NCBI GenBank assembly: GCA_958448705.1
Contig: CAUDEY010000044.1
Coordinates: 1 to 7,024 of the forward strand
DNA length: 7,024 nt
DNA from: UMGS1322 sp900550765
Lineage (GTDB): Bacteria; Bacillota; Clostridia; Christensenellales; QALW01
Reading direction: 5' to 3'
The position numbers and the translations under genes were made by a program. Shown in pieces: positions 1 through 4,425 of this stretch. Below the pieces are notes generated by a model that was not told where the DNA came from, made no database searches, and was given only the letters and a program-made list of their open reading frames with translations. Every line of letters starts with the position of its first letter. Position 1 is the stretch's first letter.

Positions 1-46
1 CGATGTTTACGTGCGGCTTCGTTCTTTCAAACTTGCTCTTTGCCAT
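1..46 (-). CDS. tuf: Elongation factor Tu, N-terminal 15 codons (partial, runs off left edge)
   Basis: EF-Tu is the GTPase that delivers aminoacyl-tRNA to the ribosomal A site. Only the first 15 codons are visible; they read MAKSKFERTKPHVNI, followed by the first base of the next codon. This is the well-known EF-Tu N-terminus that precedes the GTP-binding P-loop. The ATG (44-46) lies 8 nt after an AAGGAG Shine-Dalgarno (55-60). It follows fusA by 26 nt with no terminator between them, as expected for the last gene of a str operon. The GTPase motifs lie outside the window, so identity rests on the N-terminal match and on the gene order. Confidence 0.93.
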   Translation of the reverse strand, partial: MAKSKFERTKPHVNI

Positions 47-72
47 TTCTTATTCTCCTTTTGATACTTTTC

Positions 73-2136
73 TTACTTGCTGATTTTTTCAGCAACGGAT
101 TTGGGCACTTCCTCATAATGAGAGAACTGCATTACATAGTTTCCGCGGCCCTGGGTACGCGAACGAAGGTCTGTTGCGTAACCGAACATTTCTGAAAGCG
201 GGACCATAGCGTGCAAAATCTGGATTCCGTTCACGCTCTCCGTTCCCTCAGGACGTCCGCGGCGGGCGCTGATATTGCCCATAACATCGCCCAAATATTC
301 ATCGGGCATAGTAACTTCAACCTTCATAATCGGCTCCAGCAGACAGGCATCTGCCTTTTTCAAGCCTTCTTTGAAAGCCTGAGAACCGGCGATTTTATAC
401 GCAGCCTCGGAAGAGTCAACATCATGGTAAGAACCGTCAAGCAGTTCAACCTTAAAGTCCACCACTTCATATCCGTGCAGACCGCTCTTGGCAGCTTCGC
501 GGATACCGGCATCAACCGCAGGAATATATTCCTTGGGAATTACACCGCCCACGGTTTTATTCTCAAAGGAATAGCCCTGACCCGGCTCTACAGGAATCAT
601 CTTGATCACGCAGTGACCGTACTGACCGTGACCGCCGCTCTGACGAATGAACTTACCTTCCTGAGTAACCTCGCGGCGAATGGTTTCCTTATAAGAAACC
701 TGCGGAGCACCTACGGTGGCTTCTACTTTAAATTCACGCAGAAGACGGTCTACGATAATCTCCAGATGGAGCTCGCCCATACCGGCGATAATGGTTTGGC
801 CGGTCTCCTGGTCGGTATACGTTTTAAAAGTGGGATCTTCTTCTGCCAGTTTTACAAGAGCCATGGTCATCTTTTCCTGACCGGCCTTGGTCTTAGGCTC
901 GATGGCAACATTAATAACCGGATCCGGGAATTCCATAGATTCCAATACTACCGGATGATCCTCATCGCAGAGCGTATCTCCGGTTGTCGTATCGCGCAGA
1001 CCTACCGCCGCGGCGATATCACCGGCATACACCTTATCGATCTCCTCGCGGTGGTTGGCATGCATCATCAGGATACGGCCAAAGCGTTCACGCTTGCCCT
1101 TGGTGCTGTTATACACATAGGAGCCGGCTTCCCGCGTACCGGAATACACACGGAAGAACGCAAGTTTTCCTACAAAGGGATCGGTCATAATCTTAAAGGC
1201 AAGGGCAGAAAAAGGCTCATCGTCAGAGGCATGTCTATCCTCTTCCACATCCTCTTTGCCCGGAATATATCCCTTGATTGCCGGAATATCTACCGGAGAG
1301 GGCATGTAATCCACGATAGCATCCAACAGCATCTGAACTCCCTTATTGTGGTATGAAGTACCGCAGAAAACGGGCGTAAACAGATTCGCTATCGTACCCT
1401 TCCGGACAGCCTTTTTCAGCTCTTCAACAGTCGGCTCTTCCCCCATCAGATACTTTTCCATCAAATCGTCATCGGCCTCGCAGACGCTCTCTACCATAGC
1501 GACATGATATTCCTGTGCTTTATCAGCATATTCAGCGGGGATATCCACAATATCGATCTGCTCGCCCAAATCATCTTTATAAATATGGGCCTTCATATCC
1601 AAAAGATCGATAATTCCCACAAAAGTATCTTCTGCACCAATAGGCAGCTGCATGGGAATGGGCGTTGTATGCAGGCGCGTTTTCATCATATCGATAACCC
1701 GATAGAAGTTCGCCCCCATAATATCCATTTTGTTGATATAAGCAATCCGCGGAACGCCGTATTTTGTCGCCTGATTCCATACGGTTTCAGACTGCGGCTC
1801 TACGCCTCCCTTAGCGCAGAAAACGGCAACGGCACCGTCCAGCACGCGCAGGGAACGCTCTACCTCAACGGTAAAATCCACATGTCCGGGAGTATCGATA
1901 ATATTGATGCGGTGTCCCTTCCATTGGGCTGTAGTCGCAGCCGAAGTAATCGTAATACCGCGCTCCTGCTCCTGAACCATCCAGTCCATGGTAGCCGCCC
2001 CCTCATGGGTTTCGCCAATCTTGTGTATCCTTCCCGTATAATAGAGAATACGCTCGGTCGTCGTAGTTTTACCGGCATCGATGTGTGCCATGATGCCGAT
2101 ATTTCTTGTTTTTTCCAGTGAAAATGCTCTTGGCAT
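73..2136 (-). CDS. fusA: Elongation factor G
   Basis: EF-G is the cytoplasmic translational GTPase that drives tRNA-mRNA translocation and, with ribosome recycling factor, splits post-termination ribosomes. The product is 687 residues, normal for the family (about 690-700). Visible G-domain motifs are the P-loop AHIDAGKT (17-24), switch I containing ERGITI (58-63), DTPGH (81-85) and NKMD (135-138). Later domains are also complete: the GQYGH segment near residue 500 and the domain IV tip containing YHDVDSS, with His571 at the position of the conserved translocation histidine. The ATG is preceded by GGAGG with a 7-nt spacer. It begins 27 nt after rpsG and ends 26 nt before tuf, so the three are almost certainly co-transcribed and translated in series. 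I see no truncation, frameshift or missing catalytic residue. A tetracycline-protection or EF-G2 paralogue is unlikely given the position and the standard motifs. Confidence 0.98.
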   Translation of the reverse strand: MPRAFSLEKTRNIGIMAHIDAGKTTTTERILYYTGRIHKIGETHEGAATMDWMVQEQERGITITSAATTAQWKGHRINIIDTPGHVDFTVEVERSLRVLDGAVAVFCAKGGVEPQSETVWNQATKYGVPRIAYINKMDIMGANFYRVIDMMKTRLHTTPIPMQLPIGAEDTFVGIIDLLDMKAHIYKDDLGEQIDIVDIPAEYADKAQEYHVAMVESVCEADDDLMEKYLMGEEPTVEELKKAVRKGTIANLFTPVFCGTSYHNKGVQMLLDAIVDYMPSPVDIPAIKGYIPGKEDVEEDRHASDDEPFSALAFKIMTDPFVGKLAFFRVYSGTREAGSYVYNSTKGKRERFGRILMMHANHREEIDKVYAGDIAAAVGLRDTTTGDTLCDEDHPVVLESMEFPDPVINVAIEPKTKAGQEKMTMALVKLAEEDPTFKTYTDQETGQTIIAGMGELHLEIIVDRLLREFKVEATVGAPQVSYKETIRREVTQEGKFIRQSGGHGQYGHCVIKMIPVEPGQGYSFENKTVGGVIPKEYIPAVDAGIREAAKSGLHGYEVVDFKVELLDGSYHDVDSSEAAYKIAGSQAFKEGLKKADACLLEPIMKVEVTMPDEYLGDVMGNISARRGRPEGTESVNGIQILHAMVPLSEMFGYATDLRSRTQGRGNYVMQFSHYEEVPKSVAEKISK

Positions 2137-2163
2137 ATATTTTCCTCCCTATCAAGCCGAAAG

Positions 2164-2634
2164 CTACCAGCGATAATGGGCGAATGCCTTGTTGGATTCG
2201 GCCATCTTATGAGTATCTTCGCGCTTTTTCACACTGGCGCCGGTGTTGTTTGCAGCATCCATAATTTCTGCTGCAAGCCTATCGGCCATCGTACGCTCAC
2301 CGCGCTTACGGGTAAAAGTAACCAGCCAGCGAAGTCCCAGCGTCTGCCGGCGGTCAGGGCGGACTTCGATCGGAACCTGATAGTTGGAGCCGCCCACACG
2401 GCGTGCTTTGGTTTCAAGCAGGGGCATTACATTCTCCATTGCCTGATCAAACACTTCCAGCGGCTCGCGGCCTGTTTTATCCTTTATAATATCAAAAGCG
2501 TCATAGCAAATGCGCTGGGCAGTGCCGCGTTTTCCATCGTACATTACCTGGTTGATAAGCTTGGTTACCACCTTGGAGCCGTACATCGGATCCGGAAGCA
2601 CGTCGCGCTTTTGCACGCCACCTCTTCTTGGCAT
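2164..2634 (-). CDS. rpsG: 30S ribosomal protein S7
   Basis: S7 is a primary binder of the 3' major domain of 16S rRNA, nucleates assembly of the 30S head and lines the E site. The product is 156 residues, the usual bacterial length outside the longer enterobacterial forms. Recognisable blocks are MPRRG at the start, LPDP, the central RRVGGSNYQVPIEVRP segment and the C-terminal KREDTHKMAESNKAFAHYRW. The chosen ATG (2632-2634) has an AAGGAGG Shine-Dalgarno 8 nt upstream and gives the canonical MPRR start; an in-frame upstream extension to 2676 has no family support. It follows rpsL after an unusually long 137-nt spacer and precedes fusA by 27 nt. In E. coli S7 represses its operon by binding the rpsL-rpsG spacer; whether that applies here is unknown. 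Confidence 0.98.
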   Translation of the reverse strand: MPRRGGVQKRDVLPDPMYGSKVVTKLINQVMYDGKRGTAQRICYDAFDIIKDKTGREPLEVFDQAMENVMPLLETKARRVGGSNYQVPIEVRPDRRQTLGLRWLVTFTRKRGERTMADRLAAEIMDAANNTGASVKKREDTHKMAESNKAFAHYRW

Positions 2635-2704
2635 AAATTTTTCCTCCTTAAACTGTGTGCTCTGCAAGTTCTGCAAAAAAGCAAAGCAAAACGATATAAA
2701 AACT

Positions 2705-2766
2705 CATCGCTCCGTCAGCATGTTCGGAGACTCAAAAAAACCGTCAAAGAATCAAGCGCAGCGATG
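2705..2766 (-). promoter_or_regulatory. Imperfect hairpin in the rpsL-rpsG spacer, possible regulatory RNA element
   Basis: The 137-nt spacer (2635-2771) is several times longer than the other gaps of the operon. In the transcript CATCGCTGCG (2757-2766) can pair with CGGAGCGATG (2705-2714), giving 9 of 10 pairs with one G-G mismatch and a 42-nt loop. A run of five T follows closely (2698-2702). An alternative, smaller CTCCG/CGGAG hairpin lies on the 3' side and shares bases with the long one, so the two may be exclusive. The pairings are read directly from the sequence. A role as attenuator, processing site or S7 target is inference, prompted by the known E. coli S7 site in the same spacer. 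Chance pairing is possible because the loop is large. Confidence 0.35.
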
Positions 2767-2771
2767 CCTGA

Positions 2772-3149
2772 TCACTTCTTGGGCTTCTTAGCGCCGTATT
2801 TGCTTCTGGCCTGCATTCTTTTTGCAACACCGGCAGTATCCAGCGCGCCGCGGATAATATGGTATCTTACACCAGGAAGATCCTTGACACGGCCGCCGCG
2901 GATCAGCACGACGGAGTGCTCCTGCAGATTATGACCGATACCCGGAATATAGCAGGTACCTTCCATACCGTTTGCCGCCAGACGGACACGGGCAACCTTT
3001 CTCAGTGCAGAGTTCGGCTTTTTAGGCGTCATCGTCTTTACGCTGAGGCAAACGCCCCTGCGCTGAGGGCACTGCTGAAGAATAGGAGCCGAAGACTTAT
3101 AGGTGGTCTTCTTCCTGCCGTTTTTAATAATCTGATTAATTGTTGGCAA
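2772..3149 (-). CDS. rpsL: 30S ribosomal protein S12, TTG start
   Basis: S12 sits at the 30S decoding centre and controls accuracy of tRNA selection; it is the classical streptomycin-resistance target. The product is 125 residues and begins MPTINQ. Key blocks are CPQRRGVC, TPKKPNSALRK, GIGHNLQEHS and GGRVKDLPGVRYH. Lys43 and Lys89 (equivalent to Lys43/Lys88 of other species), whose substitution gives streptomycin resistance, are both wild type. The start is TTG (3147-3149), 9 nt after a strong AAGGAGG; no ATG or GTG gives the family N-terminus. The Bacillus-type insertion near residue 25 is absent. One extra alanine, plus glycine for the usual valine, lies in the segment LAANGMEGTCYIPG (57-70). 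It starts 56 nt after ybxF. Confidence 0.98.
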   Translation of the reverse strand: MPTINQIIKNGRKKTTYKSSAPILQQCPQRRGVCLSVKTMTPKKPNSALRKVARVRLAANGMEGTCYIPGIGHNLQEHSVVLIRGGRVKDLPGVRYHIIRGALDTAGVAKRMQARSKYGAKKPKK

Positions 3150-3157
3150 TTTAAAAT

Positions 3158-3165
3158 TCCTCCTT
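3158..3165 (-). promoter_or_regulatory. Shine-Dalgarno deciding the TTG start of rpsL
   Basis: The transcript reads GAAGGAGG just upstream of AATTTTAAATTG. This near-perfect anti-16S match is the only strong one in the ybxF-rpsL gap and is correctly spaced (9 nt) for the TTG at 3147-3149. That TTG yields the conserved MPTINQ N-terminus of S12. Confidence 0.85.
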
Positions 3166-3205
3166 CCCCGGAAAAATAAATATATTAATTCCGCAACCCT
3201 CGGAA

Positions 3206-3430
3206 CTAATCGTGAAGTTCTGCCGCGGTGGCCGAGCCTACCGCGATACCGCACTGCCTGCCCAGCTCAAGCATGGTATCCACCCATCGAATTTCAACTT
3301 CATGCTCTCGGCAGGCTTTATGCAGCTTTCCGCGAAGAAAATCGTCGGCGTCACGGGCAATATAGACTACCGAAACATTTCCGGCGTCCAAAGCCTTGAG
3401 CACCTGTTTGGTGCCGGTTACGCGTTTCAA
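3206..3430 (-). CDS. ybxF: L7Ae/L30e/S12e-family ribosome-associated RNA-binding protein (YbxF-like), TTG start
   Basis: The product is a small RNA-binding protein of the L7Ae superfamily, about 74 residues. Bacillus YbxF, encoded at the same place in the str operon, is known to bind kink-turn RNA; its cellular role is unsettled. Visible family signatures are the early GTKQVLKAL segment, the central VVYIARDAD strand-turn and the C-terminal LELGRQCGIAVGSA block. The start is chosen as TTG (3428-3430) because a GGAGGGG Shine-Dalgarno (3437-3443) ends 6 nt before it. It also places the GTKQ motif about six residues from the N-terminus, close to the position expected from Bacillus YbxF. An earlier in-frame TTG at 3457 has no ribosome site and would leave only about a dozen bases of leader. 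It is the first gene of the operon, directly behind a strong promoter. Length is slightly below the Bacillus protein (82). Confidence 0.9.
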   Translation of the reverse strand: MKRVTGTKQVLKALDAGNVSVVYIARDADDFLRGKLHKACREHEVEIRWVDTMLELGRQCGIAVGSATAAELHD

Positions 3431-3436
3431 ACCTTT

Positions 3437-3443
3437 CCCCTCC
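3437..3443 (-). promoter_or_regulatory. Shine-Dalgarno deciding the TTG start of ybxF
   Basis: GGAGGGG in the transcript lies 6 nt before the TTG at 3428-3430. It supports this start over the in-frame TTG at 3457, which has nothing comparable upstream. The site overlaps the end of the second copy of a short direct repeat, TTTTGCGG. Confidence 0.7.
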
Positions 3444-3477
3444 GCAAAAGACCGCAAAATGGCCGTAATACTTTGTT

Positions 3478-3506
3478 ATGATATACCAAATGCAGGGGAT
3501 TGTCAA
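3478..3506 (-). promoter_or_regulatory. Sigma-A/sigma-70-type promoter of the str operon
   Basis: The -35 box TTGACA (3501-3506) is a perfect consensus. It is separated by exactly 17 nt from a -10 box TATCAT (3478-3483), a five-of-six match. Transcription would start near 3471, giving a leader of about 40 nt before the ybxF TTG start. The promoter lies just downstream of the lipoprotein gene's terminator, so the ribosomal unit does not depend on read-through from rpoC. No long leader or classical terminator-type attenuator is visible between promoter and gene. Confidence 0.85.
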
Positions 3507-3541
3507 ATGATTTTTGGCAAATTTATATTTTTTATAAGGAG

Positions 3542-3567
3542 AAAAAGTCCCGCACCACGGGAGCTTT
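3542..3567 (-). terminator. Intrinsic terminator after the lipoprotein gene
   Basis: In the transcript the arms AAAGCTCCCG (3558-3567) and CGGGACTTT (3544-3552) pair over nine base pairs with one bulged C and a 5-nt loop TGGTG. The stem has a GC-rich core next to the loop and runs into a TTTTT tract (3542-3546). It lies about 63 nt past the lipoprotein stop codon and 36 nt before the str promoter, insulating the two units. Confidence 0.88.
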
Positions 3568-3630
3568 CTTTATTTTGTATTTATATACAGATTGTCCTTT
3601 CCTTATTCACCATATGTTGATTTTTTATTT

Positions 3631-4244
3631 TTAGACAAAAAGAATCCCGCCTTTTTCCGTTACTTCTACATAAACGGATTCACTTGTACGAAAGCCGGAA
3701 TGGTGTTTTACAAAGCTGAACACATACACCGTCATCGGAAGGTCGATATCGTAAAAAGAATTTACTATCGTTTCTTCCAGTACATAATCCTCCGTGCGGA
3801 TATACTGCTCCGCGCATTTTTGTGCTACGGACAAGGCATTTTGATAGGGGTCCGAAGGCATTGCGATCTCTTTTTGCGCATCAAGAAATTCTCGGGAAGT
3901 AATGTGATACCCCGTAAAACTTCCTTCTTTATAATAAAGCGTAATTCCCTTAGCGCTATATACATCCGTATACTGCCAATCAAAATTTTCCAATAAAGAT
4001 TTCTCATAGGCCGTATCATACGTTTTGCCTTGAATCTTTTCCGTTTTTTTCGTCTCTTTTAAAGAATCCTTTTGGGTACTTTTTCCCAGCCACCAATCTA
4101 CTTCATTTTACTCGCAATATCATTGCTGCCGTCTACAATATAGCTGCCGCCAACACCGCTGTACACGGTTTTTTCTTCCTTCGCTCCGCAGCCCGAAAGC
4201 CAAAGCGCACATAAAACCAAAACACATAAAACCCGTATTTTCAT
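3631..4244 (-). pseudogene. Frameshifted lipoprotein gene of unknown function
   Basis: I do not recognise the family. The ATG (4242-4244) lies 6 nt after a perfect AAGGAGG. The N-terminus is a textbook lipoprotein signal: MKIR, a hydrophobic stretch (residues 5-16), then the lipobox L16-S17-G18-C19. This frame stops at TAG (4098-4100) after 48 codons. The -1 frame opens at 4107, directly after its own TAA (4108-4110), and continues uninterrupted to TAA (3631-3633). Its first part is a Lys/Glu/Thr-rich linker, followed by a roughly 130-residue domain rich in Tyr, Phe and Val. Adding one base between 4098 and 4110, for example to the A4 run at 4106-4109 (T4 on the + strand), restores a 204-residue secreted lipoprotein. 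The downstream half has no start codon with a ribosome site of its own, so as read the gene makes only a 48-residue stub. The region is more AT-rich than its neighbours. It has a private promoter and terminator. The intact product would be anchored outside the membrane and has no evident link to transcription or translation. Confidence 0.85.
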
Positions 4245-4280
4245 AAACAACCTCCTTACCAGTTCGCGTCCAATCTCAAA

Positions 4281-4298
4281 TCAGGTATCCCTGCCTGA
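4281..4298. repeat. Short inverted repeat in the lipoprotein gene leader
   Basis: The arms TCAGG (4281-4285) and CCTGA (4294-4298) are perfect complements separated by 8 nt, about 13-30 nt downstream of the expected transcription start. It could be an operator half-site pair or a small 5' UTR hairpin; it is short enough to arise by chance. Confidence 0.25.
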
Positions 4299-4317
4299 AT
4301 AAAAACCTTGTTTATAT

Positions 4318-4346
4318 ATTGTAAACCAATACTTTTTAAAAATCAA
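4318..4346 (-). promoter_or_regulatory. Promoter of the lipoprotein gene
   Basis: TTGATT (4341-4346) and TACAAT (4318-4323) are separated by exactly 17 nt, with four of six and five of six matches to the sigma-A consensus. Transcription would start near 4311, leaving a leader of about 67 nt. The promoter sits between the rpoC terminator and the gene, so this is an independent transcription unit. An overlapping TATA-rich stretch (4311-4319) could supply an alternative -10. Confidence 0.7.
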
Positions 4347-4379
4347 GGCATACGGTTTCTCTCTCCACAGCCTTCCCCA

Positions 4380-4418
4380 AAAAAGAAAAAGCAACCTTCC
4401 AAAAGAAGATTGCTTTTT
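4380..4418 (-). terminator. Intrinsic terminator of the rpoBC unit
   Basis: Beginning 7 nt after the rpoC stop, the transcript folds as AAAAAGCAATCTTC (4405-4418) against GAAGGTTGCTTTTT (4386-4399). This gives 14 pairs including one G-U, with a 5-nt loop. The U-tract is TTTTT, C, then TTTT and more. On the + strand the same stem is also followed by a T run, so it could work in both directions, but no converging gene is visible. Confidence 0.92.
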
Positions 4419-4425
4419 TAAATTT

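Noticed and set aside
211..1356. Long + strand open frame (381 codons) opposite fusA
   Set aside because: It lies wholly antisense to a complete, motif-perfect EF-G gene, has no family resemblance, and reflects the codon bias of fusA. The same applies to the + strand frames at 1504-2121, 2176-2934, 5032-5943 and 6055-6369.
2690..2760. Internal promoter upstream of rpsG (TTGACG-like and TATA-like stretches)
   Set aside because: TTGACG pairs only with a poor -10 at the right spacing, and the TTTATA/TATATC stretch has no acceptable -35 at 16-18 nt.
3189..3205. TTCCG/CGGAA hairpin immediately after the ybxF stop as a terminator
   Set aside because: Only five pairs with a 7-nt loop, and the downstream tract is mixed A/T rather than a T run. 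Termination here would cut off rpsL from its only visible promoter.
3150..3254. Upstream extension of rpsL to 3254
   Set aside because: It overlaps the end of ybxF and adds residues unrelated to S12. The TTG at 3149 has the strong Shine-Dalgarno and the MPTINQ N-terminus.
3431..3457. ybxF starting at the upstream in-frame TTG 3457
   Set aside because: It has no ribosome site, lies only about a dozen bases from the predicted transcription start, and adds nine residues not expected from the family.
3631..3993. Stand-alone 120-residue gene starting at TTG 3993
   Set aside because: The open frame extends upstream without interruption to 4107 and is continuous in sense with the signal-peptide frame after a single-base shift. 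TTG 3993 has no Shine-Dalgarno, so it is an internal leucine codon of the broken lipoprotein gene.
4098..4110. Programmed -1 ribosomal frameshift joining the two lipoprotein frames
   Set aside because: The bases AGT AAA ATG AAG TAG give no canonical X-XXY-YYZ slippery site, the tRNAs would not re-pair after slipping, and no downstream stem was apparent. A one-base loss is simpler.
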